A stretch of 43,774 nt of DNA, taken from NCBI GenBank assembly GCA_030916945.1, contig JAUPVS010000008.1, positions 1-43,774 of the forward strand. Reading direction: 5' to 3'. The DNA comes from Patescibacteria group bacterium (lineage in GTDB: Bacteria > Patescibacteriota > Saccharimonadia > Saccharimonadales > JAUPVS01). Below are positions 32,091-39,636 of this stretch, one piece after another; position 1 is the stretch's first letter, and each line of letters starts with the position of its first letter. The notes beneath the pieces were generated by a model. That model was not told the origin of the DNA and did no database searches. It worked only from the letters and a program-made list of their open reading frames with translations. Both the position numbers and the translations under genes were made by a program.

Positions 32091-32599
32091 AAAATACCGG
32101 CAATAAGTAGAATCGTGGCAAAGGCGGCAATCATACCGTCTTCAAACAGTAGCGCCGTTGACATTGGTAAACGCAAAACATGGCCCAGCCAGGTATTTTG
32201 GGCACTTGGACCCTGTCGTTCCAAGTTGGTCACCATGCTAATTAATCCAAAAATACCCATGGCGGCTGTCAGCAGGTTGCGAAAGCCCGGCGCAATGTCG
32301 AGTATAAAAAATCCACCCAGCATAACCTGGGCAATTGGGTAGGCAAAGGCGTACCACGAATATTTAGCGGCTAGCGGATCGTAGCGTGGAAACACTTGCG
32401 AGAACGAATCAAAGCTAATCAGCTTAAAACCACCAAATACCAGCAATGAACTGCCCAAGTACCAGCGAATCCAATCTTCCCATCTAAAAGAAATCAGCGT
32501 GCTCATCAGTGTGGCTGTTACAAATATAAAACCAACCACCGCCAGAAACTTGCGGTACTCTTGTTTGGTACTTTTGGCGTAGATTATTTTTTTAGTCAC
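32087..32599 (-). CDS. DoxX/MauE-like four-helix membrane protein
   Basis: A 170-residue integral membrane protein with four hydrophobic helices (about 17-37, 46-62, 80-105, 112-125 plus a C-terminal one). Their arrangement, length and the segment WIRWYLGSSLLVFGGFKL recall the DoxX / MauE group of small redox-linked membrane proteins. This is a fold-level resemblance only. The start is a GTG at 32599 with TATAAT 8 nt upstream. The 9-nt gap to the SHOCT protein gene upstream suggests cotranscription. Confidence 0.5.
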   Translation of the reverse strand: MTKKIIYAKSTKQEYRKFLAVVGFIFVTATLMSTLISFRWEDWIRWYLGSSLLVFGGFKLISFDSFSQVFPRYDPLAAKYSWYAFAYPIAQVMLGGFFILDIAPGFRNLLTAAMGIFGLISMVTNLERQGPSAQNTWLGHVLRLPMSTALLFEDGMIAAFATILLIAGIF

Positions 32600-32608
32600 T
32601 AATGCTTA

Positions 32609-32878
32609 TTATAGACCCAAAATTTGGGTTTTCTTAGCGGCAAATTCTTCTTCGGTTAAAATGCCCTGGTCACGCAGCTCAGCTAACTTCTTAAGTTGCT
32701 CAATACTGTCATCGGCTGGCGCAGCCTGCGGTGCTGGCGCGGCGGCGGCTGGCTCTTCGGCAGCATCGGGTTGGTGGCGACGGGCGGCGGCTGATCCCAC
32801 AGCTGCTCCGACTACTAATCCACGGCGGCGGCCTCGTCTACGTGCTCCGGCATTTCCCATTGGTCCCATTAACGGCAT
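32609..32878 (-). CDS. SHOCT-domain small protein
   Basis: An 89-residue protein ending in a SHOCT domain (short C-terminal domain) at about residues 57-89: EQLKKLAELRDQGILTEEEF with the final AAKKTQILGL, a very clear match. The front half has a Gly/Arg-rich stretch (GNAGARRRGRRRG) and a short Val/Ala-rich segment. That basic patch may bind nucleic acid or membrane lipid. The start has a Shine-Dalgarno GGGGAGG and a -10 TATAAT upstream at about 32910-32916. SHOCT domains mediate oligomerisation; the role is otherwise unknown. Confidence 0.8.
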   Translation of the reverse strand: MPLMGPMGNAGARRRGRRRGLVVGAAVGSAAARRHQPDAAEEPAAAAPAPQAAPADDSIEQLKKLAELRDQGILTEEEFAAKKTQILGL

Positions 32879-32979
32879 AACGACCTCCCCTTTATTTACA
32901 CTCTTATTATAGTCCTGTTAAGCAAGCTTGGATACTCTTTACAAATCCGAAAAATGATAAGTTTATAGAATTTATGGTG

Positions 32980-32985
32980 TAGTAT
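32980..32985 (+). promoter_or_regulatory. Leaderless promoter -10 TAGTAT (WhiB-domain gene)
   Basis: TAGTAT, 7 nt (ATGAGTT), then the ATG at 32993. Confidence 0.55.
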
Positions 32986-32992
32986 ATGAGTT

Positions 32993-34120
32993 ATGAGTGA
33001 GTTGCCGATTGCAGCCATAACAGGCCACACCGATCAAGCCATGGCGCCACGCCCCGAACTCAGCGTTATGGAACCACCGCAAACCCTGACCATGGCCGAC
33101 ATCAACCTGGCCATGCGCGAATCGTTGCAGCGAACCGCCCAGCTGTCTCCACTCGACAACCACATACCCCTATTTGACCCAAGCGTATTAGAAGAAGGCA
33201 ATCAGCGCGCCCTTGACCGCTACGGCGATGACGCCCGCCGACTCTTAATAATTGGCCCGGATGTGGTCAGTTTTGAAGGTATGCCGCCAACAATACTAGA
33301 GCGCCAATACAGCGGTAGGTTTCTAGGTGCGCTAATTGTGGTACGAGAAATGAGCCTGCTTCACGTCTATCGTGACACAGGGGACTATACCGATGAGGAT
33401 GTATCGCCACTCACAGCTCGTAAAATCCGTGATGAACTAGCCGAAAGCTTAGTTGACTGGAGCGGCCGGTCAGCAATCAGTCGATCAGGTAAGGCAAAAG
33501 GCACTAGGTCAGGCATGCCTGATGTACTCGTCATGGATATTCGCCATTCAGAAATGTATAAAGAGGCGATCAATCATATTGTCTTTGACGATGAAATACA
33601 GCGTTATATTGCCAACGGAGTAAATTTACCACAAATTAACAACGACAAAGAAGCTGGCTGGTTAATGTCAAGCATAGCCAGAGTTAATCAGGGTGACTTG
33701 TCATTAGAGGCACGACAGCGAATCGCATTTCTCAGTCTACTCCTTGTACCAGAATCAGATATGGCGTCTGGTCTAAGGGCAAATGGACTGCTAGAACAAA
33801 CCACAGAAGAACTGCGCGCCCGGAGAAACTTTATATCCAAACATTTTAGCGAGGAAGCCTGGGCCGACCAAGCACTTTGCAGCCCGACCAGCACAACTGA
33901 TATTACGACTAACGATTTCTATCAGCGACCGAACGAGCGATTGAAAGATTATAAAGCAAGAAAAAAGCAGTTAGTGGAAATGTTCTGCGCTAATTGTGTG
34001 GTCAGAGACGAATGTGCCGATTATGCCATCCGCACTCGCCAACCCGAAGGTATCTGGGGTGGCCTGGATACTGTTGAGCTGGGCGTAACAAAACGTCGCA
34101 ACGGCCGTCGGGTTGGTTAG
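32993..34120 (+). CDS. WhiB-like domain protein with long N-terminal extension
   Basis: A 375-residue protein whose last 80 residues form a WhiB-type iron-sulphur domain. Cys296 (QALCSP) and CANCVVRDEC (Cys332, Cys335, Cys341) give C-x35-C-x2-C-x5-C, followed by EGIWGGLD and a basic tail TKRRNGRR that fits the DNA-contacting end of WhiB proteins. WhiB proteins bind a 4Fe-4S cluster and act with the primary sigma factor, and are known mainly from Actinobacteria and their phages. The first 270 residues match nothing I recognise and include EGIW-free alpha/beta sequence with many acidic residues. Free WhiB proteins are only 80-130 residues, so the fusion is unusual. Confidence 0.75.
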   Translation: MSELPIAAITGHTDQAMAPRPELSVMEPPQTLTMADINLAMRESLQRTAQLSPLDNHIPLFDPSVLEEGNQRALDRYGDDARRLLIIGPDVVSFEGMPPTILERQYSGRFLGALIVVREMSLLHVYRDTGDYTDEDVSPLTARKIRDELAESLVDWSGRSAISRSGKAKGTRSGMPDVLVMDIRHSEMYKEAINHIVFDDEIQRYIANGVNLPQINNDKEAGWLMSSIARVNQGDLSLEARQRIAFLSLLLVPESDMASGLRANGLLEQTTEELRARRNFISKHFSEEAWADQALCSPTSTTDITTNDFYQRPNERLKDYKARKKQLVEMFCANCVVRDECADYAIRTRQPEGIWGGLDTVELGVTKRRNGRRVG

Positions 34121-34158
34121 CGCTTACGTTTTTATTTAGTTAGTGGTTTAATATTGCT

Positions 34159-35100
34159 ATGCCTGTTGCGTCAAAGCGCCCAGCCCAAACCAGCCATCGC
34201 GTCCGAACCATCCTGGCCTCGTTATGCGGTACCTTGGCAATTAGCCTGATTCTGTCGAGCTTGGTATTGGTTTGGCTCAACCGCACCCTAACCGACACAC
34301 CAACCTTTGTAAAAACGGTGGCGCCGCTATCGACTAAACCCGAAATCCAAAACTTTATTGCCCAAAAAACTAGCGAGCAACTAGTAAAGAACACTTCGGC
34401 GCAAGAGCTGGCCAATCTATTGTTGCCCAATAACCAAGTAGCCGGTCAGGCCGCCGCCCAATTGCAAGGCGAAATGCAGCCAATCATTTATAAGAACATC
34501 CTGGCAGCCGTGCAGTCGCCCCAATTTAGTACACTTTGGAAAACAACCAACCAAACCGTCCACAGCGCCCTGATTAACCAGCTCAACAGCAACTCCGAGC
34601 AAGTTACAATCGACTTTAATCCGGTGATGGCCGGCGTTGTCGAGCAACTTAAAACCACCCAGCTGGCGCCGGTGGCAGATAACATTGTTATCGAAGAAAA
34701 CGCCGCCAAAGTTAACCTGACCGACACCCGTCTTAAGCAGGCTCACGACACCTACGTCCGCTTCCACCAAGCCACCTGGCTAGTGGTGGTGGTTACCGTC
34801 TTGCTACTAGTGGCTTCGGTCTGGCTGTCGGTGCACCATGTTAAAACCTTCCGCCGCATTGCCATGGGGGCTGGACTTGGTTCGCTATTATTTAGCCTAT
34901 CGATCTATATCGCTACCCACGTCAGCCTAGGTAACACCACCGACGCCCTTACTCAAAAGGCCACCGCTAAGCTCTTAGAAACCCTGCTTCACAACCTGCA
35001 GATTTCCAGCCTGATACTGGGCATAGTTTGCGTTTCCCTAGCCATTTTAAGCAAGATTTACAGTGTAGTAACTGAAAAGAAAGCTACCCCAAAGTCTTGA
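34159..35100 (+). CDS. Integral membrane protein, unknown
   Basis: A 313-residue protein with one membrane helix near the N-terminus (about 21-42), an outer domain of roughly 165 residues, and three further helices (about 206-228, 234-258, 280-305). The outer part starts LTDTPTFVKTVAPLSTKPEIQ and is Gln/Asn/Ser-rich and helical. A similar layout occurs in actinobacterial membrane proteins of unknown function. TTTAAT lies 6 nt before the ATG, so it may be leaderless. The last 17 bases overlap the convergent yaaA gene. Confidence 0.65.
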   Translation: MPVASKRPAQTSHRVRTILASLCGTLAISLILSSLVLVWLNRTLTDTPTFVKTVAPLSTKPEIQNFIAQKTSEQLVKNTSAQELANLLLPNNQVAGQAAAQLQGEMQPIIYKNILAAVQSPQFSTLWKTTNQTVHSALINQLNSNSEQVTIDFNPVMAGVVEQLKTTQLAPVADNIVIEENAAKVNLTDTRLKQAHDTYVRFHQATWLVVVVTVLLLVASVWLSVHHVKTFRRIAMGAGLGSLLFSLSIYIATHVSLGNTTDALTQKATAKLLETLLHNLQISSLILGIVCVSLAILSKIYSVVTEKKATPKS

Positions 35101-35827
35101 TGTAGGTGGGTTGCTGCGGTGTGCTTAGCTCCGCATCGAATGCATAGTCCATGTCGTTAAACTCATTGAGGCGGTTTGGGCTGGTCAGACCTTGCTTAAC
35201 AATCCAGCGCGCAAAAGCACCACGCGCCCACTTAGCGTGAATGGCCACAAAGGTCGGTTCCTTGCCTTTGGCTATGGTTAAAAAGAGCGGGCTGATTACT
35301 CTTAACGGGTCGACAAACGGCGTTACCAGCTTGGCATATTCAACCGAAGCGACGTTCACAATCGCGCCCTGGCTGGGCAACGTCTTAGCAACTTTATCTT
35401 GCCAAAAGTCGTACAGGTTCTTAAAACCCTTTCCTTTCAGGATATACATGGCTTCTAACCGATACGGGCTAACTAGATCGAGCGGGCTAACAATGCCGTA
35501 TTGTCCCGAAAGTATGCGCAGATGATGGTCGGCAAATTTACGTTCCGGCTCAGTAAAATCTTCGGCTTTAAGACCCTTGTAGATGTCACCCACAAAGCCA
35601 TCAAGCGCCGCAATCGTACCGGGGCTTTGCCAGTTTTCGATCAGCTGATGTGTTTTGGCGGCCAGGGTTGGCGAAATATGCATTAGTTTCTGCAATTCTG
35701 CTGGTGTCTTGGTTCTTAGCAGCTGATTAAGCTCCCGGGCTTCGGCTTCTAGTGGCGGTCGCCGCGTCGGCACCGGATGGTCACTATGGCTACGCATTGT
35801 CTTGGAGGAGTTTAATAGAACAATCAT
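35084..35827 (-). CDS. yaaA: YaaA family protein (peroxide stress / DUF328)
   Basis: A 247-residue protein of the YaaA family, which in E. coli lowers free iron during peroxide stress and has a DNA-binding helix-hairpin-helix fold. The family pattern is seen in MIVLLNSSKTM at the N-terminus (E. coli: LILISPAKTL), ILSGQYGIVSPLDLVSPYRLEA in the middle, and NLYDFWQDKV. A start 12 nt further upstream is open but would place the promoter -10 inside the gene, so the ATG at 35827 is preferred. The length is normal (about 250). Confidence 0.85.
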   Translation of the reverse strand: MIVLLNSSKTMRSHSDHPVPTRRPPLEAEARELNQLLRTKTPAELQKLMHISPTLAAKTHQLIENWQSPGTIAALDGFVGDIYKGLKAEDFTEPERKFADHHLRILSGQYGIVSPLDLVSPYRLEAMYILKGKGFKNLYDFWQDKVAKTLPSQGAIVNVASVEYAKLVTPFVDPLRVISPLFLTIAKGKEPTFVAIHAKWARGAFARWIVKQGLTSPNRLNEFNDMDYAFDAELSTPQQPTYIKTLG

Positions 35828-35837
35828 GACTGTGGTC

Positions 35838-35847
35838 ATTATATACT
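35838..35847. promoter_or_regulatory. Overlapping divergent -10 hexamers (yaaA and PIG-L gene)
   Basis: TATAAT on the minus strand (35838-35843) and TATACT on the plus strand (35842-35847) overlap by two bases. The plus hexamer is exactly 6 nt before the ATG at 35854. Two polymerases cannot occupy both, so the two genes probably compete. Confidence 0.55.
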
Positions 35848-35853
35848 AGAGCC

Positions 35854-36585
35854 ATGCAATGCCAGCCGGCCGACATTAAACAGCTTGGGACCATCCTAGG
35901 CATCTGGGCTCACCCCGACGACGAAGCCTGGGCCATGGCCGGATTAATTGCCATCGCCCGGCGCAACCAGCAACGCGTCGTGCTGATTACCGCCACCCGT
36001 GGCGATGCTGGCAAAACCGCCAACGAAACACGTTGGCCCCAGACTCAGCTAGGTGAAATTCGAACTAAGGAATTAGAGGACTGTCTGCGGCTGCTGGATG
36101 TTTCCGAGCACTACTGGTTAGATTACGAGGATGGCGGACTGGCTGCGGCTGGCAGCGCAACTGCCGTAAAGCAGCTAACAGACATAATGAACGATGTCCG
36201 ACCGGACAGCGTGTTTACCTTTGAACCTAACGGCATCACCGGGCATAGCGACCATAAGACAATCTGCTCGTGGGCACACCAGGCGGTGTCTGAAAGCAAC
36301 TTACCAGTTACTGCCTACGGTGCCATCGAGTCGGCCGAGAACTACGAACAGGCGTGTTGCGACTGCCAAACTATTCTTAAAGACATCTACTTTAATACTG
36401 ACAAGCCGGTTACTAAGCCGATGAACAAGATGGACTTATGCATCCCCTTGCCGACTGATATACAAGACTTAAAACTACGGGCTCTAAAGTGTCAGCCCAG
36501 CCAAACGAAACAACTGTTTGATGATCCCGAGGGCTTGATTTTCATTAAAGCCCACGCTCGCTGTGAATGTTTTACCAAACTCTAA
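35854..36585 (+). CDS. PIG-L/LmbE family deacetylase
   Basis: A 243-residue zinc-dependent N-deacetylase of the PIG-L/LmbE family, which removes acetyl groups from GlcNAc-type sugars or related compounds (mycothiol and bacillithiol enzymes belong here). The metal motif is AHPDDEAWAM (about 19-28), and the third ligand lies in NGITGHSDHKTIC (about 127-139). TATRGDAG is also typical. The length is normal. Several cysteines (ACCDCQ, KCQPS, ARCECF) in the C-terminal part are more than usual and may bind a second metal. The start is set by the leaderless promoter. Confidence 0.88.
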   Translation: MQCQPADIKQLGTILGIWAHPDDEAWAMAGLIAIARRNQQRVVLITATRGDAGKTANETRWPQTQLGEIRTKELEDCLRLLDVSEHYWLDYEDGGLAAAGSATAVKQLTDIMNDVRPDSVFTFEPNGITGHSDHKTICSWAHQAVSESNLPVTAYGAIESAENYEQACCDCQTILKDIYFNTDKPVTKPMNKMDLCIPLPTDIQDLKLRALKCQPSQTKQLFDDPEGLIFIKAHARCECFTKL

Positions 36586-36586
36586 A

Positions 36587-37006
36587 CTAGGGCTTAAGGG
36601 CGCCGATGATTAGAGCCATCACCATAAAGGTAACCAACTCATGCGCGACGTTCATGACCGTAAGCTTGGTTGGGCGCTGTTCGAAGGCGTCGTGAGTAAT
36701 GAACCTGGCCGCCGTAAAGCCCAGCCATAGCCAGAAGGCCGTCGTGAAAGCACTCACCATAAACGACTCCTTATAAAAGACACTACTAATGTAGGTCATG
36801 TGAGCCAAAACAAAGGCCGATATAAAACTTACCACGACAGTTACGGCAATCGCCTTACCGGCACCCTTTTCTTGCTTTTCTTTGGTCATCCCAACCATCT
36901 TGGACCAGCTCTTACCAAACACCGCTGGCATGTACCAGACCGAACCCACCACCATGGTCGACAGGGTTGCTAGTAGTACCGCCACCCAGTTAATTTGTAC
37001 GTCCAT
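36587..37006 (-). CDS. DUF1761 family membrane protein
   Basis: A 139-residue integral membrane protein with four hydrophobic segments (about 6-28, 52-70, 82-100, 115-136). The family pattern is visible in NWVAVLLATLSTMVVGSVWY at the front (N-W-x-A-V-x(3)-x-G-x-W-Y) followed by FGKSWSKMVGM. Its function is unknown across bacteria. The start is supported by a strong Shine-Dalgarno AAGGAGG. It is convergent with, and separated by a single base from, the PIG-L gene. Confidence 0.8.
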   Translation of the reverse strand: MDVQINWVAVLLATLSTMVVGSVWYMPAVFGKSWSKMVGMTKEKQEKGAGKAIAVTVVVSFISAFVLAHMTYISSVFYKESFMVSAFTTAFWLWLGFTAARFITHDAFEQRPTKLTVMNVAHELVTFMVMALIIGALKP

Positions 37007-37112
37007 AATTGAGCCTCCTTGCTTATGCTTCGATTATGCTCTTTGCATTACGATTAGACAATATTATTGTGCATATGGACTTCATCAACCGACTTTAGAT
37101 AATTTACGCAAA

Positions 37113-37302
37113 CTGAACAAAATACGAATGGGTTTCCACAAGTGTGTTTGGGGTGCTCCACACATTTGACACGAATGTTAAAAAAGATAATTAACTTAGT
37201 TAATAACTTTATTAAATAAGTTAATTCAATCTTTTAATAATTGCCCTATAAATGCGGAGCACCTTTTGGTTGTATGTAAAAACCCGTTCGGGTTTTGTTC
37301 AG
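37113..37302 (+). repeat. Repeat element copy 3, 190 bp
   Basis: A complete copy in direct orientation to copy 1 and inverted to copy 2. The terminal repeats are CTGAACAAAA at the left (37113) and TTTTGTTCAG at the right (ending 37302), each next to a GGG/CCC palindrome-like block. The octamers GGTGCTCC (37152-37159) and GGAGCACC (37256-37263) frame the 112-bp core, which matches copy 2 except at one base. It lies between the DUF1761 gene and the surface protein gene, in a region with no other gene. Confidence 0.9.
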
Positions 37303-37574
37303 GAAATTGCACAAGCCACAAAGGTCAGCGGCAGACGGTAATAGACTTCACAAACAATAGTCTGTGGACATATGTTGTAAAAAACAGTGCTGTAAAGCTA
37401 CCCACCGAACCTCTGAGCCAACAGTTTAGCGAAAAAACAAGGAGTTTTGCCACTTTTTTGTTGTGCAGTAAAAACAACAATATAAATACAACCTTAAGCG
37501 GGCTATAGTTATAAATAGACACGGACTGTGAGGGTACGGGGTCGCAACTATTTAAATAATTGGGGGATAAAACT
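37303..37574 (+). promoter_or_regulatory. Upstream region of the surface-protein gene
   Basis: This 272-bp stretch behind repeat copy 3 has no convincing gene; an 80-codon frame (37266-37508) begins inside the repeat and looks random. A possible -10 TATAGT at 37504-37509 would give a leader of about 60 nt, longer than for most genes here. A GGGGGAT ribosome site precedes the ATG at 37575. Confidence 0.4.
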
Positions 37575-38264
37575 ATGGCTCAGCTACAAAGCGCTACAGA
37601 CCAAAACAAACAGATCATTACCATGGCTCTAGTAATGTTTGCTTCAATCGTTTCGTCGATTGTTGTTTCAGCAATTTTGGTTTCTAGTATCGTACGTAGC
37701 GACTTAGCCAAGGCCGCCACCACAAATAGCAGTCCGGCAACTACCACTCAAAGCATTAATTCACCAGTTGGTTCCGTCGTTGGTACTGGCAGCTGTTCAG
37801 TTCCAGTCGAAGGCGATGACGCCGTAGCCGCCGGTAGCGGTGCAGGCGTAGTTGGTGGTGGAGTCGTTAAGAAAGCCGCCTGGCTTCCTGCCGCTTCAGC
37901 CATCAGCGGTTCATTTAATAACACCAACACTAGCACCACTACTACCAGCAACTCTTGGACCAAGAACGTTTCTAAGAGCATGAGCCTCAACTTCACTATG
38001 ACAGTTGACAGCAACAATGGTAACGGCAGCAACAATAACAACACCACTGCCTCAAACAACCCAGTTACCACCAATACAACGACCAACACCACTACTAACA
38101 CTGCAACCGATTCATTCAACACTAACGAAATGAATAATAACGACGTTGAAATCTTGTCAGACAACCACTTACTATCTGACAACGAAATCCTTTCGGACAA
38201 CGACGAAAACTTCAACCAAGTGCTTCCAGTATTCCCACTTGTTGAAGACGGCGCAGTACTTTAG
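37575..38264 (+). CDS. Anchored low-complexity Thr/Asn/Ser-rich surface protein
   Basis: A 229-residue protein with one membrane helix at about 14-38, after which nearly all residues are outside. Composition is extreme: Thr, Asn, Ser and Val dominate residues 45-190 (runs such as TNTTTNTTTNTATD). The end carries three tandem LSDN units (EILSDNHLLSDNEILSDND), then an acidic tail. There is no cysteine pair or catalytic motif; it may be a fibrous or adhesive surface protein, but that is a guess from composition. The upstream TTG start is rejected for the ATG at 37575 with a GGGGG ribosome site. A strong terminator follows the stop. Confidence 0.6.
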   Translation: MAQLQSATDQNKQIITMALVMFASIVSSIVVSAILVSSIVRSDLAKAATTNSSPATTTQSINSPVGSVVGTGSCSVPVEGDDAVAAGSGAGVVGGGVVKKAAWLPAASAISGSFNNTNTSTTTTSNSWTKNVSKSMSLNFTMTVDSNNGNGSNNNNTTASNNPVTTNTTTNTTTNTATDSFNTNEMNNNDVEILSDNHLLSDNEILSDNDENFNQVLPVFPLVEDGAVL

Positions 38265-38293
38265 TAAAAGTACTCTCACAAAAATGGCAACCC

Positions 38294-38319
38294 AAGCCAG
38301 ATCGAAAGATCTGGCTTTT
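38294..38319 (+). terminator. Terminator between the surface-protein and enolase genes
   Basis: A 10-bp perfect stem AAGCCAGATC / GATCTGGCTT (38294-38303 and 38308-38317) with a stable GAAA loop is followed by TTTTG. The A-rich left flank means it can work for both convergent genes. Confidence 0.85.
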
Positions 38320-38333
38320 GCCTTTGGCGAAGT

Positions 38334-39572
38334 TTATAGCTGTTCGCTGATGCGTAATAGTTCGTTGTACTTAGCAGTACGCTCGCCGCGTGACAATGAG
38401 CCAGTTTTAATTTGACCGGCACCCAAGCCAACCGCCAAGTGAGCAATACTGACATCTTCGGTTTCGCCAGAACGATGCGACATAATCGTTTTAAAGCCAT
38501 TCTGCTGAGCCATGGCCACGGCGGCGATAGTTTCGGTTAGGGTACCAATCTGATTGGGTTTAATTAGCACGGCGTTGGCCGACTTTAAGGCTATGGCTTT
38601 TTCGATCATATGGGTATTGGTTACTAGTAAGTCGTCACCGACTAGCTGAACCTTGTTACCAAGCTTGGCTGTTAGCGCCGCCCAACCCGGCCAGTCATTC
38701 TGATCAAGGCCATCTTCTATCGATATTATCGGGTACTGGTCAATCAAGTCACTGTACCATTCCACCATTTGAGCGGCATCAAGCCGATGGTGTTCGGTTT
38801 TGAGGTCATATTTACCATCTTTAAACAGCTCCGAAGCGGCCACATCAAGCGCTAAGCCAACATCTTGGCCAGGTTTATAGCCGGAATCACTAATGGCTTT
38901 AGTTATCATATCGAGTGCTTCGCGATTGCCATGATTAACGGCTGGGGCATAGCCCCCCTCGTCACCTACCGTGGTGGCATAATGCGACGCGGCCACAATT
39001 GGCTTAAGGGCGTGGAAGATCTCGGCGCCCATCTGTACCGACTGAGCGATCCCCTTGGACGATAATGGTACGATCATGAACTCCTGAATGTCGGTTGAGC
39101 CACTGGCGTGCTGGCCGCCGTTAACTATATTCATCATCGGGCGTGGCATCGATGGTGTGGTGCCCGCCAGGCTGGCAACATAACGGAATAAAGGTTGCTG
39201 GTGCGCCGCCGCGGCCGCCTGGGCCACCGCCAAAGATACTGCCAAAATACTATTAGCGCCAAGTCGACCTTTGTTACGGGTGCCATCCAGGTCGATCATG
39301 GCTCGATCGATGTCGGACTGCTCGCTAGCGTCTTTGCCTAATAAGGCCTGCTTAATCTCACCATTTACATAAGCCACTGCTTTAGAAACGCCTTTGCCGC
39401 CCCAGGCTTTATCGCCATCGCGTAGCTCGACAGCCTCGTGCTGACCGGTCGAAGCCCCCGACGGCACCGCCGCCCGGCCGATCTGACCACCATCTAGGAC
39501 AACCTCGGCCTCAACCGTTGGATTGCCGCGTGAATCAATAATCTGACGACCAGTAATTGCTGTAATCTTCAT
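38334..39572 (-). CDS. eno: Enolase
   Basis: A 412-residue enolase, converting 2-phosphoglycerate to phosphoenolpyruvate in the cytoplasm. All the metal and catalytic regions are present: [17 protein letters not shown] (about 8-24), PSGASTG (active-site loop), [21 protein letters not shown] (Mg ligand), [23 protein letters not shown] (catalytic Lys) and SHRSGETED. The length is close to the usual 415-430. It lies convergent to the surface-protein gene and divergent from a dehydrogenase and a phosphoglycerate mutase, so two consecutive glycolytic enzymes are neighbours. Confidence 0.96.
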   Translation of the reverse strand: MKITAITGRQIIDSRGNPTVEAEVVLDGGQIGRAAVPSGASTGQHEAVELRDGDKAWGGKGVSKAVAYVNGEIKQALLGKDASEQSDIDRAMIDLDGTRNKGRLGANSILAVSLAVAQAAAAAHQQPLFRYVASLAGTTPSMPRPMMNIVNGGQHASGSTDIQEFMIVPLSSKGIAQSVQMGAEIFHALKPIVAASHYATTVGDEGGYAPAVNHGNREALDMITKAISDSGYKPGQDVGLALDVAASELFKDGKYDLKTEHHRLDAAQMVEWYSDLIDQYPIISIEDGLDQNDWPGWAALTAKLGNKVQLVGDDLLVTNTHMIEKAIALKSANAVLIKPNQIGTLTETIAAVAMAQQNGFKTIMSHRSGETEDVSIAHLAVGLGAGQIKTGSLSRGERTAKYNELLRISEQL

Positions 39573-39636
39573 AGCTTATGCTTATTGTACGTTGGCTGGG
39601 TTGCCTAGTCGAGTCCCTTTGGTCATAATAACGGTT

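Noticed and set aside
27003-37302. Composite transposon bounded by repeat copies 2 and 3
   Set aside because: No transposase or integrase gene lies between them, the cargo looks like ordinary chromosomal genes, and no target duplication is visible.
37266-37508. 80-codon open frame starting inside repeat copy 3
   Set aside because: It starts in the repeat, has no ribosome site or leaderless -10, and its composition looks random.
37748-38215. 155-codon minus frame opposite the surface-protein gene
   Set aside because: Leu/Val runs result from the antisense of Thr/Asn codons; the plus frame has the ribosome site, membrane anchor and terminator.
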